From Duganella sp. sic0402 (GTDB lineage Bacteria > Pseudomonadota > Gammaproteobacteria > Burkholderiales > Burkholderiaceae_D): DNA of 64,000 bases. How positions within the stretch are numbered: the stretch's first letter is position 1; every line of letters starts with the position of its first letter. The notes under the pieces are model-generated. The model was not told the origin of the DNA and searched no databases. It saw nothing but the letters and a program-made list of their open reading frames with translations. The DNA is taken from positions 186,001 to 250,000 of the forward strand of contig NZ_JAHUWK010000009.1 of the NCBI RefSeq assembly GCF_019219065.1. The letters are read 5' to 3'. The translations under genes were made by a program, and so were the position numbers. Positions 1 through 8,236 of this stretch are shown piece by piece.

Positions 1-259
1 TCCGGTGCCATGGCACTCGATGGGCGTGTGGATACTGACGCAGATGAAGCGCTGGGGCTATATCAAGGAGGATATCGATTACAAGGCCATCACCGAAAAA
101 GTGCTGCTGCTGACCGACGCCAAGAAGCATATGAAGGAGCTGGGCCAGCCAGTGCCGCAAGGCGTCAACAAGCCGATTACCGTGATGGGCAAGGTATTCG
201 ATCCGGCCAAGCCGGCGGCGTATGCCGACAGCTTCGCCATCAAGCGGAGCAGCCGCTGA
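1..259 (+). CDS. ABC transporter substrate-binding protein, C-terminal fragment (NrtA/CynA-like)
   Basis: Only the last ~85 residues are in the window; the reading frame is open to the left edge. The tail (GVWILTQMKRWGYI, then KEDIDYKAITEKVLLLTDA) looks like the C-terminus of periplasmic binding proteins of the nitrate/bicarbonate/cyanate family. Its stop overlaps the ATG of the permease gene (ATGA at 257-261), so the two are translationally coupled. Because the operon ends in cyanase, cyanate is the likely ligand. This is inferred from context; the binding residues lie outside the window. Confidence 0.8.
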   Translation, partial: PVPWHSMGVWILTQMKRWGYIKEDIDYKAITEKVLLLTDAKKHMKELGQPVPQGVNKPITVMGKVFDPAKPAAYADSFAIKRSSR

Positions 260-1116
260 TGCGCGCTTCGCTGAATCTGCGCGCGGCGCTGGTGTCGCTG
301 CTGCTGTTGCTGCTGGTGGTCGGCGCGTGGCACCTCGCCACCTTGCCGACCACGGCGCCCGCCAGTGCTGTCTCCGCAGCCGATGCGGAATACGCTGCGC
401 TGATGGGCAAGAGTGTCGAGGCGCCGAAAAGCAGTGGCGGCTTCCCCACGCCGCTGGAATTCGCCCGCGCAGCCGCCGGCCATCTCGCCCACCCGTTCTA
501 CGATAACGGCCCGAACGACAAGGGCATTGGCATCCAGCTCGGCTACTCGCTGGCGCGGGTCGGCGTCGGCTTCCTGCTGGCCGCGCTGGTGGCGATCCCG
601 GTCGGCTTTGTGCTCGGCATGTCGCCGCTGATGCAGCGTGCGCTGAATCCCTATGTACAGATCCTCAAGCCCATCTCGCCGCTGGCATGGATGCCGCTGG
701 CGCTGTACACCATCAAGGATTCTTCGCTGTCCGGCATGTTCGTCATCTTCATCTGCGCACTGTGGCCGATGCTGATGAACACCGCCTTCGGCGTCGCCTC
801 GGTGCGGCGCGACTGGCTCAACGTCGCGCGCACGCTGGAAGTAGGGCCGCTGCGCACCGCGCGCCGCGTGATCCTGCCGGCCGCCGCGCCCACCATCCTG
901 ACCGGCATGCGCATCTCGATGGGCATCGCCTGGCTGGTGATCGTCGCGGCCGAAATGCTGGTGGGCGGCACCGGCATCGGCTACTTCGTGTGGAATGAAT
1001 GGAACAACCTGTCGCTGACCAGCGTGCTGTTCGCCATCGTCCTGATCGGCGTGGTGGGCATGCTGCTGGACCTGGCGTTGGGACGACTGCAAAAAATGGT
1101 GACCTATGTCGAATAA
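259..1116 (+). CDS. ABC transporter permease (NrtB/CynB-like)
   Basis: Inner-membrane channel subunit of the importer, 285 residues. The ATG at 259 overlaps the previous stop; a longer open frame upstream overlaps the binding-protein gene and is rejected. An N-terminal hydrophobic helix is followed by a periplasmic stretch and several membrane helices. The cytoplasmic EAA-type loop is visible in ARTLEVGPLRTARRVILPAA, which contacts the ATPase. The gene overlaps the ATPase gene by 11 bases. The family imports nitrate, bicarbonate, taurine or cyanate; the cyanase two genes downstream favours cyanate. Confidence 0.88.
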   Translation: MRASLNLRAALVSLLLLLLVVGAWHLATLPTTAPASAVSAADAEYAALMGKSVEAPKSSGGFPTPLEFARAAAGHLAHPFYDNGPNDKGIGIQLGYSLARVGVGFLLAALVAIPVGFVLGMSPLMQRALNPYVQILKPISPLAWMPLALYTIKDSSLSGMFVIFICALWPMLMNTAFGVASVRRDWLNVARTLEVGPLRTARRVILPAAAPTILTGMRISMGIAWLVIVAAEMLVGGTGIGYFVWNEWNNLSLTSVLFAIVLIGVVGMLLDLALGRLQKMVTYVE

Positions 1117-1885
1117 CATCCCTTTCCTGCGCGTACAGGGCCTGGCCAAGCGCTACGCGGCATCGGCGCCGCCGGTATTTGAAAACGTCGCCTTCGATAT
1201 CGAGCAGGGCGAATTCGTCTGCGTGATCGGCCACTCCGGCTGCGGCAAGTCAACCATCCTGAATGTGCTGGCGGGACTGGAGACGGCCAGCGAGGGCCAC
1301 GCCTTTATGAACAACCGCGAGATCAGCGGACCCGGTCTGGAACGCGGCGTGGTATTCCAGGGCCACGCGCTGATGCCGTGGCTGACGGTACTGGAAAACG
1401 TGCTGTTTGCCGTGCAGTCGCGCTATCCGGCGTGGAGCAAGGCGGAGATGAGCGGACACGCCAGGCGCTTCATCGCCATGGTCGGCCTGTCCCATGCAGA
1501 GAATAAGAAGCCGTCCGAGCTGTCGGGCGGCATGAAGCAGCGCGTCGGCATCGCCCGTGCGTTTGCCATCGAGCCGAAGATGCTGCTGCTGGACGAACCG
1601 TTTGGCGCGCTGGACGCGCTGACGCGCGGCGTGATTCAGGACGAGCTGCTGAAAATCTGCGCTGCCACCCATCAAACCGTATTCATGATTACCCACGATG
1701 TGGACGAAGCGATTCTTCTATCGGACAAGATCATGCTGATGTCGAACGGCCCGCGCGCGCGCATTGCCGAAGTGGTCAGCAATCCGCTGCCCAAGGACCG
1801 CACGCGCGCCGGCATGCACCACCATCCTCAGTTCTACCCCTTGCGCAATCACCTGGTGGACTTCCTGGTCCACCGTTCCAACTAA
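1106..1885 (+). CDS. ABC transporter ATP-binding protein (NrtD/CynD-like)
   Basis: Cytoplasmic ATPase that powers the importer, 259 residues. Walker A GHSGCGKST is at about residues 42-50, the signature LSGGMKQR begins at about 139, and Walker B ends in MLLLDEP with the aspartate at about 163; the switch histidine is in MITHDVDEA. It is a single-domain protein, unlike NrtC, which carries an extra C-terminal binding domain. The gene starts inside the permease gene and stops 12 bases before cynS, so all four genes are probably one transcript. Confidence 0.9.
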   Translation: MSNNIPFLRVQGLAKRYAASAPPVFENVAFDIEQGEFVCVIGHSGCGKSTILNVLAGLETASEGHAFMNNREISGPGLERGVVFQGHALMPWLTVLENVLFAVQSRYPAWSKAEMSGHARRFIAMVGLSHAENKKPSELSGGMKQRVGIARAFAIEPKMLLLDEPFGALDALTRGVIQDELLKICAATHQTVFMITHDVDEAILLSDKIMLMSNGPRARIAEVVSNPLPKDRTRAGMHHHPQFYPLRNHLVDFLVHRSN

Positions 1886-1897
1886 AGGAGAAACCTC

Positions 1898-2341
1898 ATG
1901 GACCGCAATCAAGTCACGCAAAAAATCATCTCTGCCAAAGTAGCCCAAGGCCTGCGCTGGGGCGACCTGGCCAAGCAATTCGGCCAAAGTAAGGAATGGA
2001 CCACCGCCGCGCTGCTGGGCCAGATGACCTTCAACCGCGAGCAAGCCGACAAGGCACAGGAATTGTTCGGCCTCACCGACGAAGAAGCCGCATGGCTGCA
2101 GATCGTGCCCTACAAAGGTTCGCTGCAAAGCGCCGTGCCGACCGATCCGCTGATCTACCGCTGGTACGAAATCGTCAGCGTGTACGGCACCACCATCAAG
2201 GAATTGATCCACGAGGAATTCGGCGACGGCATCATGAGCGCGATCGACTTCTCGATGGATATCCAGCGCGAAGCCGATCCGAAAGGCGACCGCGTTCAGG
2301 TAGTCCTGAGCGGCAAATTCCTGCCTTATAAATCCTACTAA
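1898..2341 (+). CDS. cynS: Cyanate hydratase (cyanase)
   Basis: Cyanase converts cyanate and bicarbonate to ammonia and CO2 by way of carbamate, in the cytoplasm. The 147-residue length is close to the family norm. An N-terminal helix-turn-helix-like domain precedes the catalytic domain. The catalytic trio is present: Arg88 and Glu91 in IYRWYE and Ser114 in GIMSAIDF, matching R96, E99 and S122 of the E. coli enzyme with a constant offset. A good ribosome site (aaaggag) precedes the ATG. The stop overlaps that of the convergent DUF3034 gene. Confidence 0.97.
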   Translation: MDRNQVTQKIISAKVAQGLRWGDLAKQFGQSKEWTTAALLGQMTFNREQADKAQELFGLTDEEAAWLQIVPYKGSLQSAVPTDPLIYRWYEIVSVYGTTIKELIHEEFGDGIMSAIDFSMDIQREADPKGDRVQVVLSGKFLPYKSY

Positions 2342-3207
2342 AAGCCCGCCTGCACCGACAGGTAAAGGCCCTTCTGCTTTTTCGGATTGAAGATGGTGAT
2401 GTCGCCGAGATTGGCATACGCCGCCGTCACCGAAAAATTCCGCGTCGGGAACCAGGCGATGAAGGCGTCGTAATACGCCTTCTCGTTATCCACGCCGAGA
2501 TTGTGCGGCTTGCGGCGGTATTCGGCGCCCAGCGCCAGCTTGCGGTTGATCAGGTAGGCAGCCGAGAACTCCGGCATCAGGCGCGTATCGTCGTTCTTGT
2601 CGCCGCCGAAACCGAGGATGCCCATCTGGTTGGCGCGCGTAGCGCGCAGCGTGGCGTTCAGCAGCAGGCTTTGTTCCAGATAGATCTTGGTGGCGGAGAC
2701 ATAGTAGTCGTAGCCGCTATCGTCCTTCGCCCCAAGCTGCTTGACGTTGGTGACGCCCAGCGCGCCCAGTCCATCGATGCCCTTGTTCTTCTTGTACATG
2801 ATGCCGATGGCGACTTGCGGCACCCAGCTATCCTGCTCGTACACCGCATCGCCCACTACCTTCAGCTTAAGGCCGAAGATATCCTGCTTGATGTTCAGCT
2901 TATCCAGCGGCGCCAGGCTGCCCTGAAATTCCTGATTGGCGAACGATACTTCCAGACGGTCGGATACGCCAATCGCCACGCCGTAGCTGTTCAACTTGTA
3001 GTCCTGCGTTTTGATGTAGGTGTAGTGCGCGTTGGCACCCCACGAATCACGCGTGCCATAGCCGGTGATCAGCGCCCACGGCGTGATACCGCCGCCGCCC
3101 GCGCCTTCCACTTGCGAGACGCCGCCGGTGGCAAGCAATTTGCCCATGTCCTGCGCGCTCACGCTGGTGCAAGCACACACCAACAAAGCTGGGATGAGTT
3201 TTTTCAT
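2338..3207 (-). CDS. DUF3034 family outer-membrane beta-barrel-like protein
   Basis: A 289-residue exported protein. An N-terminal signal peptide ends near CTSVSAQ. The rest is rich in alternating aromatic and polar strands (for example YDYYVSATKIYLEQSLLL) and ends in an aromatic residue (SVQAGF), as outer-membrane barrels do. I recognise it as DUF3034-like; the function is unknown. It follows the exported globin gene by 16 bases on the same strand, so the two are probably co-transcribed. The stop overlaps that of cynS, so both transcripts must end in a shared convergent region. Confidence 0.78.
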   Translation of the reverse strand: MKKLIPALLVCACTSVSAQDMGKLLATGGVSQVEGAGGGGITPWALITGYGTRDSWGANAHYTYIKTQDYKLNSYGVAIGVSDRLEVSFANQEFQGSLAPLDKLNIKQDIFGLKLKVVGDAVYEQDSWVPQVAIGIMYKKNKGIDGLGALGVTNVKQLGAKDDSGYDYYVSATKIYLEQSLLLNATLRATRANQMGILGFGGDKNDDTRLMPEFSAAYLINRKLALGAEYRRKPHNLGVDNEKAYYDAFIAWFPTRNFSVTAAYANLGDITIFNPKKQKGLYLSVQAGF

Positions 3208-3223
3208 GCTCGGCTCCTGGCGG

Positions 3224-3697
3224 TTATTTGGTCACAATGTCGCGCTGCATCGGCGCCAGCTTGGCGACCAGCTTGAGCGCAACGCTGCTTGGCACATTGT
3301 GCTGTTCCATCGCGATCTGCAAATCCTCGGTCAGCGCATTGAACATGGCGTTGGTGATTTTCAGATCCTGGTGCACGGTCTGCATATCGCGCACGGTACC
3401 GACGCCGTCCATGGTCTTGTCGCGGTATTTGCCGGTGTACTTGCACGGGCCGCCGGCGAACTCGCAGAACTGCTCCTGAAGACGCACGTTCAGCTGCGGA
3501 ATATCGAAATCGTTGAAGTTATCCTTGATGCGCGGGTCGGCCAGCACCAGCGTAATGAAGGTATCGACGATCTTCTTGATACCTTCCTTGCCGCCCAGTC
3601 CCTGATAAGTGGCATCGTCGGTGTACGGCGTTTGCGCCATCGCCAGCGAGGAGGCCAGCAGCAGGCCAATGGCGGCCATGCGGGAGAATTTGATCAT
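3224..3697 (-). CDS. Exported group 1 truncated hemoglobin
   Basis: A 157-residue protein with a signal peptide (MIKFSRMAAIGLLLASSLAMAQ) followed by a truncated globin fold: LGGKEGIKKIVDTFITLVL, the FCEFAGGPCKYTGK loop, and MQTVHQDLKI, whose His is the likely proximal heme ligand. Truncated globins bind O2 or NO and are normally cytoplasmic, so a signal peptide is unusual. It leads the DUF3034 gene (16-base gap), which suggests that a periplasmic heme protein works with an outer-membrane partner. The role in NO or O2 chemistry is inferred. Confidence 0.85.
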   Translation of the reverse strand: MIKFSRMAAIGLLLASSLAMAQTPYTDDATYQGLGGKEGIKKIVDTFITLVLADPRIKDNFNDFDIPQLNVRLQEQFCEFAGGPCKYTGKYRDKTMDGVGTVRDMQTVHQDLKITNAMFNALTEDLQIAMEQHNVPSSVALKLVAKLAPMQRDIVTK

Positions 3698-3741
3698 CGG
3701 GTATCCTCATGAGTGGTCATGCCTACCCGCAAATTTATCAG

Positions 3742-4164
3742 CTATTTGGGATACAAAACCATTTGTGTGCATCGGAACAACGCTATTGTTTTGCCAGTGG
3801 CCTTATCGATCACCGTAGCGTCCCACACCTGCGTGGTGCGGCCCAGATGCACCGCCTTGGCAGTCGCCACCACCGTGCCTTCGCGCGCGGTGCCGAGATG
3901 GTTGGATTTCAGCTCGATGGTGGTGAAATTCTGCGCGCCTTCCGGCAGGTGCGAGAAGCACGCGTAGCCACAGGCGGTATCGGCCAGCGTCACCACGCTG
4001 CCGGCGTGCAGAAAGCCATTCGGCGCCAGATGGTTTTTGCTGACATCGAATTCCGCGACGATCTCACCTTCCTTGACCGAGGCGATGACGATACCCAGAT
4101 GATCCGGCAGCGTGCCCTTGCCGAAGGTGTTGAAGTATTCCGGAGTGAATTTGCTGGCGTCCAT
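3742..4164 (-). CDS. PaaI-family hotdog-fold thioesterase
   Basis: A 140-residue hotdog protein, probably an acyl-CoA thioesterase acting on aromatic or other acyl-CoA substrates. The family core is visible: HLAPNGFLHAGSVVTLADTACGYA, then TTIELKSNHLGTAREG and GRTTQVWDATVID. The gene stops one base before the ung stop region and may share a transcript with it. Substrate cannot be told from sequence. Confidence 0.85.
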   Translation of the reverse strand: MDASKFTPEYFNTFGKGTLPDHLGIVIASVKEGEIVAEFDVSKNHLAPNGFLHAGSVVTLADTACGYACFSHLPEGAQNFTTIELKSNHLGTAREGTVVATAKAVHLGRTTQVWDATVIDKATGKTIALFRCTQMVLYPK

Positions 4165-4827
4165 TTAAGCCCACTGTATCGGCGCTTGGCCGTTGGAGGT
4201 TAAGTAATCGTTCGCGCGCGAGAACGGTTTGCTGCCGAAGAAGCCTTTGTGCGCGGAGAACGGCGAAGGGTGGGGCGAGGTAATCACCAGATGCTTGCGG
4301 CTGTCGATCAGTGCGCGCTTGGCAATCGCATAGCTTCCCCACAAAATAAACACGATGTTTTCACGCTGCTGCGACAGCAGTTTGATGGCGCTGTCGGTGA
4401 ACGTCTCCCAGCCCTTGTTGGCGTGCGAACCGGCTTCCCGCGCGCGTACGGTCAGCACGCTGTTCAGCAGGAACACGCCCTGCTGCGCCCAGTCGCTCAA
4501 GTCGGTGTGGCGGCGGTCGACACCCAGATCGTTATGCAATTCCTGGAAGATGTTCTGCAAGCTTGGTTGCGGACGATTTCCTTCCGGGACCGAGAAGCAG
4601 AAACCCATGGCGGCGCCGGGCGTGTGATACGGGTCCTGGCCGAGGATGACGACCTTCACCTGATCAAACGGCGTCAGATCAAAAGCGCGGAAGATATTTT
4701 TACCGGCCGGGCAGCATTGCGTGGCAGCGTATTCGGCACGCACAAAGGCGGTCAGCGATTCCCAATAGGGCTGTTCAAACTCCCCCTGCAAACGCTGCTT
4801 CCACGACTCCTCTATGCGTACACTCAT
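4165..4827 (-). CDS. ung: Uracil-DNA glycosylase
   Basis: Removes uracil from DNA to start base excision repair. It has 220 residues, the usual family-1 length. The water-activating motif GQDPYH carries Asp65 and His68; the uracil pocket includes FLLNSVLTVR, and the minor-groove loop HPSPFSAHKGFFG is intact. It lies directly upstream of the thioesterase gene on the same strand (adjacent stop and start region), after the lipA terminator. Confidence 0.97.
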   Translation of the reverse strand: MSVRIEESWKQRLQGEFEQPYWESLTAFVRAEYAATQCCPAGKNIFRAFDLTPFDQVKVVILGQDPYHTPGAAMGFCFSVPEGNRPQPSLQNIFQELHNDLGVDRRHTDLSDWAQQGVFLLNSVLTVRAREAGSHANKGWETFTDSAIKLLSQQRENIVFILWGSYAIAKRALIDSRKHLVITSPHPSPFSAHKGFFGSKPFSRANDYLTSNGQAPIQWA

Positions 4828-4908
4828 CTGCGTTCCCGGCTTATTTCCATAAACCGAAATAGTCCGATGAAACGCAACCGTCGGTCAATAGTTTTACGGC
4901 TAAAAGTC

Positions 4909-4932
4909 AAAGGGCTCCCGAAGGAGCCCTTT
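4909..4932 (-). terminator. Rho-independent terminator after lipA
   Basis: A 10-bp perfect stem (aaagggctcc / ggagcccttt) with a cgaa loop lies just after the lipA stop. In the lipA direction it is followed by a short T-containing run (gactttta). Confidence 0.8.
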
Positions 4933-4934
4933 AA

Positions 4935-5909
4935 TTAACCTGCTGCCAGCACGTTGTGCGCTTGCTCGTCCGCGTGGTACGAGCTGCGCACCATGGCGCC
5001 CACGGCGGCGTGCTTGAAGCCCATCTTGTAGGCTTCTTCCTCGAACATCTTGAACACGTCCGGATGCACGTAGCGGCGCACCGGCAGGTGGCTGTTGGAC
5101 GGCGCCAGGTATTGGCCGATGGTCAGCATGTCGATGTCGTGCTCGCGCATGTCGCGCATCACTTGCAGAATTTCCTCGTCGGTCTCGCCCAGGCCAACCA
5201 TGATGCCCGACTTGGTTTTCACCTGCGGATACAGCGCCTTGAAGTCCTTCAGCAGCTTCAGCGAGTGCATATAGTCCGAACCAGGACGCGCTTCCTTGTA
5301 CAGGCGCGGCGCGGTTTCCAGATTGTGGTTCATCACGTCCGGCAGGCCGTCGGCGAAGATCGCCAGCGCTTTTTCCAGGCGGCCGCGGAAGTCCGGCACC
5401 AGCACTTCGATCTGCGTTTTCGGCGACAGCGCGCGGGTGTTGGAGATGCACTCAACGAAGTGGGCAGCGCCACCGTCGCGCAGGTCATCGCGGTCGACCG
5501 AGGTAATCACCACATAGCTCAGGCGCAGCTTGGCGATGGTGTGCGACAGATTGGTCGGCTCATCCTTGTCCAGCGGGTCAGGACGGCCGTGGCCGACGTC
5601 GCAGAACGGGCAGCGGCGGGTGCACTTGTCGCCCATGATCATGAAGGTGGCCGTGCCCTTGCCGAAGCATTCGCCGATGTTCGGGCAGCTGGCTTCTTCG
5701 CATACCGTGACCAGCTTGTTCTCGCGCAGCGTTTCCTTGATTTCGTAGAAACGGGTGTTCGGCGAACCGGCCTTGACGCGTATCCAGTCCGGCTTCTTCA
5801 GGCGCTCGACCTGTTCGATCGGCACGATCTTGATCGGGATGCGCGAAGTCTTGCTGGCGCCTTTTTGCTTTTCGCTCGGGTTGTAAGCTACAGGAGTTTC
5901 AGTGGTCAT
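4935..5909 (-). CDS. lipA: Lipoyl synthase
   Basis: Radical-SAM enzyme that inserts two sulfurs into protein-bound octanoyl groups to make lipoate. It has 324 residues. Both iron-sulfur clusters are evident: the auxiliary cluster CEEASCPNIGEC and the radical-SAM motif CTRRCPFCDV; the C-terminal RSSYHAD supplies the conserved serine ligand. It follows lipB by 7 bases, so the two form an operon that supplies lipoate to the 2-oxoacid dehydrogenases. Confidence 0.98.
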   Translation of the reverse strand: MTTETPVAYNPSEKQKGASKTSRIPIKIVPIEQVERLKKPDWIRVKAGSPNTRFYEIKETLRENKLVTVCEEASCPNIGECFGKGTATFMIMGDKCTRRCPFCDVGHGRPDPLDKDEPTNLSHTIAKLRLSYVVITSVDRDDLRDGGAAHFVECISNTRALSPKTQIEVLVPDFRGRLEKALAIFADGLPDVMNHNLETAPRLYKEARPGSDYMHSLKLLKDFKALYPQVKTKSGIMVGLGETDEEILQVMRDMREHDIDMLTIGQYLAPSNSHLPVRRYVHPDVFKMFEEEAYKMGFKHAAVGAMVRSSYHADEQAHNVLAAG

Positions 5910-5916
5910 AATCAGT

Positions 5917-6576
5917 TCATTCGTTTGCCGCCAGGACGCGGACTAATTCCTCGGCCAGCTGCTGTTGCACATCCGACAGCATTGCCTGCGCACCGACAGT
6001 ACGCATATCGACTGTTTCCAGCCCGGCATAGCCGCATGGGTTAATCCAGGAAAACGGGGCCAGGTCCATCGCCACATTCAGCGACAGCCCGTGGTAGGTG
6101 CAGCCATTGCCGCGTACCTTCAAGCCCAGCGCGGCGATTTTGGCGCCTTTGTGGTCACCGCCGGCCATATAGATGCCCGGCGCGCCTTCAACGCGCTCAC
6201 CGACGAGATTATACGCCTGCAAGACATTGATGATCGCCTGCTCGATTTTATGCACGAACTGGCGCGCATACAGCTTGCCGCCCGGCTTGTTGCGGCGCAG
6301 GTCCATCAGCAGGTAAATCACTACCTGGCCTGGGCCGTGGTAAGTGACTTCGCCGCCGCGGTCGGTCTGCACCACGGGAATCTCCGACGCCCCGGCCAGC
6401 AGGTGGCCGCGATCCGCACCGAGGCCCAGCGTGTAGACCGGCGGATGCTCGACGATCCACAGTTCGTCGCGCGTGTCCGGCGTGCGGGCGTCAGTAAAGG
6501 CCCGCATGGCGGCGAACGTGCTGTCGTAATCGGCTTTGCCGAGATGCTTGATCTCAGGGAAGGTTGGGAACGTCAT
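5917..6576 (-). CDS. lipB: Octanoyl-[acyl-carrier-protein]:protein octanoyltransferase
   Basis: Transfers octanoate from ACP to lipoyl domains, the step before LipA. I use the ATG at 6576 (MTFPTFPEIKHLG, 219 residues), since the alignment of the family begins here; the longer open frame adds 42 low-complexity residues with no family match. Key motifs: DRGGEVTYHGPGQVV, KIAALGLKVRGNGCTYHG with the catalytic Cys and Lys, and SLNVAMDL. A TATAAT lies only 6 bases upstream of this ATG. It is followed at 7 bases by lipA. Confidence 0.95.
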   Translation of the reverse strand: MTFPTFPEIKHLGKADYDSTFAAMRAFTDARTPDTRDELWIVEHPPVYTLGLGADRGHLLAGASEIPVVQTDRGGEVTYHGPGQVVIYLLMDLRRNKPGGKLYARQFVHKIEQAIINVLQAYNLVGERVEGAPGIYMAGGDHKGAKIAALGLKVRGNGCTYHGLSLNVAMDLAPFSWINPCGYAGLETVDMRTVGAQAMLSDVQQQLAEELVRVLAANE

Positions 6577-6582
6577 CCCTGC

Positions 6583-6588
6583 ATTATA
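6583..6588 (-). promoter_or_regulatory. lipB: Candidate -10 element immediately upstream of lipB
   Basis: A perfect TATAAT on the minus strand ends 6 bases before the lipB ATG. If used, transcription would start at or next to the start codon and give a leaderless mRNA. I see no clear -35, so this is a candidate only. Confidence 0.35.
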
Positions 6589-6604
6589 CCCCCGGGCGAC
6601 GCTT

Positions 6605-7231
6605 TCAGCCCGGCTGCTGGCGCTCCAGCCACTGCTGCACCGACGGGCGCTGCCACTGGAATTCCACGTATTCCTTGACCTTGGCCGGGATCGGATCGCC
6701 ATTGCAGGCCAGCCGGCTCAGCATCATGGCCAGGTCGGTATCGGCAATCGACCAATCGCCAAACAGGTGTTGCGGACCCTGCACGAAGTGGCTGGCCACC
6801 TGCACCAGCTTGGCGGCGGCGGCTTGCGCGCTCTCGCTCAGCGGCGCGCAGGCCTTGCCGAAGAACACGGTTTCGGTATCGCGCTCGATCCGTACCGGCA
6901 CCAGGTCGCTGCGCAGCCAGGCCTGAAGCTGGCGTGCCTGGGCGCGCTGGCGGCGCTCTTGCGGATACAGCGCGATGTATTCCGGCGGCGGGAACGTCTC
7001 GTCCAGGTATTCGGTAATGGCGGAAGACTCGGTCAGCACGAAATCGCCATCCACCAGCGCCGGCACGCGGGCCGTCAAGGCACGTCCGGCATAGGCCGCC
7101 AGCTTCTGCTCGCCGCTGTACAAGTCCACCGTCTTCACCACGAAAGGCAGGCGCTTTTCGGTCAGCGCCACGAAGGCGGAAAGCGCATAAGGGCTGGTGT
7201 GCAAGGCATCGACGTACAGTTGTAACGGCAT
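6605..7231 (-). CDS. yfcF: Glutathione S-transferase, YfcF type
   Basis: A 208-residue GST. The thioredoxin-like half contains TSPYALSAFVALTEKRLPF and the glutathione-binding TESSAITEYLDE; the helical half contains QAWLRSDLVPVRIER and GDWSIADTDLAMMLSRL. These match E. coli YfcF closely as I remember it; YfcF has peroxidase-type activity. It is divergent from the LysR gene, sharing a 111-base intergenic region with two DnaA-box-like sites. It lies between lipB and the ybeD-like gene. Confidence 0.85.
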   Translation of the reverse strand: MPLQLYVDALHTSPYALSAFVALTEKRLPFVVKTVDLYSGEQKLAAYAGRALTARVPALVDGDFVLTESSAITEYLDETFPPPEYIALYPQERRQRAQARQLQAWLRSDLVPVRIERDTETVFFGKACAPLSESAQAAAAKLVQVASHFVQGPQHLFGDWSIADTDLAMMLSRLACNGDPIPAKVKEYVEFQWQRPSVQQWLERQQPG

Positions 7232-7253
7232 GGCGGCTCCGGCTTAGGTAGAT

Positions 7254-7340
7254 TTATTCACATGGTAAACCTTGTGTAAGTGCCTGTATAACGGTATATT
7301 TTCGCAATTCTTGTTAGTTTTACTCACATAGTTATCCACA
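7254..7340. promoter_or_regulatory. Two DnaA-box-like sites between yfcF and the LysR gene
   Basis: TTATTCACA is at 7254-7262 and TTATCCACA at 7332-7340, both on the plus strand and both fitting the DnaA consensus TTATNCACA. The second abuts the LysR gene start. Function is not shown; see the related clusters elsewhere in the window. Confidence 0.5.
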
Positions 7341-7342
7341 GG

Positions 7343-8236
7343 ATGGCGCGTCGCCTGCCCAATTTTTCCGCTTTGCGCGCCTTTGAGGCGGCGGCCCGCC
7401 ACGAGAATTTCTCGCGCGCGGCGGAAGAGTTGCACCTGACCCACGGCGCGATCAGCCATCAGGTGCGGGGACTGGAACAGGAGTTGGGCCGGCCGCTGTT
7501 CGTGCGCCATGGCCGCCAGGTGAAAATAACTAACGACGGGCTGAAGTTCGCCCAGTTCCTCGGCAAAGCCTTTGCCGATATCGCCGCCGCCACCGACGGC
7601 ATGCGCGCCACCAGCATCAACCAGCGGCTGACGATTACCTCCATCCCATCGTTCGCGGCGCGCTGGCTGGCGCCACGCCTGGGGCGTTTCATCGAGCTGC
7701 ATCCGGATATCGAGGTGGTGTTGCAATCCAGCGGCCACATGCAGGATCTGGCGCGGGAAGGGGTGGATGTTGGCATCCGCTTCGGTCGCGGCAACTATCC
7801 GGGCATGGTGGTGTTGCGCTTGATGGGCGATGTGTACTACCCGGTAGTGAGTCCACACTATCGCGACGGGCAGCTGCCTGGCGTACCAGCCGATCTGGCC
7901 AGGCACACGCTGCTGCGCTCGACCGAGCGCTGGTCGCCCTGGCTGCACGCGGCCGGACTCGACCTGGCGGAACCGTCAGGCGGCTTGATGTTCGAGGATT
8001 TGTCGATGCTGATCCGCTCCGCTGCCGACGGCAACGGCGTGGCACTGGTGCGGCATGTGGTGGCGATGCAGGAGATCGCTTCCGGGCAGCTGCTGCGGCT
8101 GTTCGATATCGCCACGCCCAGCCCGGATGAGTACTACTTCGTCACGCCGCCCAATGCGGCAAGCAAGCCGCAAGTGCTGGCGTTCCGTGACTGGCTGCTG
8201 GAAGAAATCAACGCCTTCCAGCGCCAGCAAGCCTGA
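7343..8236 (+). CDS. LysR-family regulator, GcvA-like
   Basis: A 297-residue LysR protein. The N-terminal winged helix-turn-helix is MARRLPNFSALRAFEAAARH through HLTHGAISHQVRGLE, the GcvA-subfamily style. The C-terminal effector domain has two periplasmic-binding-like lobes (ITSIPSFAARWLAPRLGRF). It is divergent from yfcF, the usual layout for a LysR regulator and its target, so it may control yfcF. The stop is adjacent to the convergent ybeD-like stop. The effector is unknown. Confidence 0.88.
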   Translation: MARRLPNFSALRAFEAAARHENFSRAAEELHLTHGAISHQVRGLEQELGRPLFVRHGRQVKITNDGLKFAQFLGKAFADIAAATDGMRATSINQRLTITSIPSFAARWLAPRLGRFIELHPDIEVVLQSSGHMQDLAREGVDVGIRFGRGNYPGMVVLRLMGDVYYPVVSPHYRDGQLPGVPADLARHTLLRSTERWSPWLHAAGLDLAEPSGGLMFEDLSMLIRSAADGNGVALVRHVVAMQEIASGQLLRLFDIATPSPDEYYFVTPPNAASKPQVLAFRDWLLEEINAFQRQQA

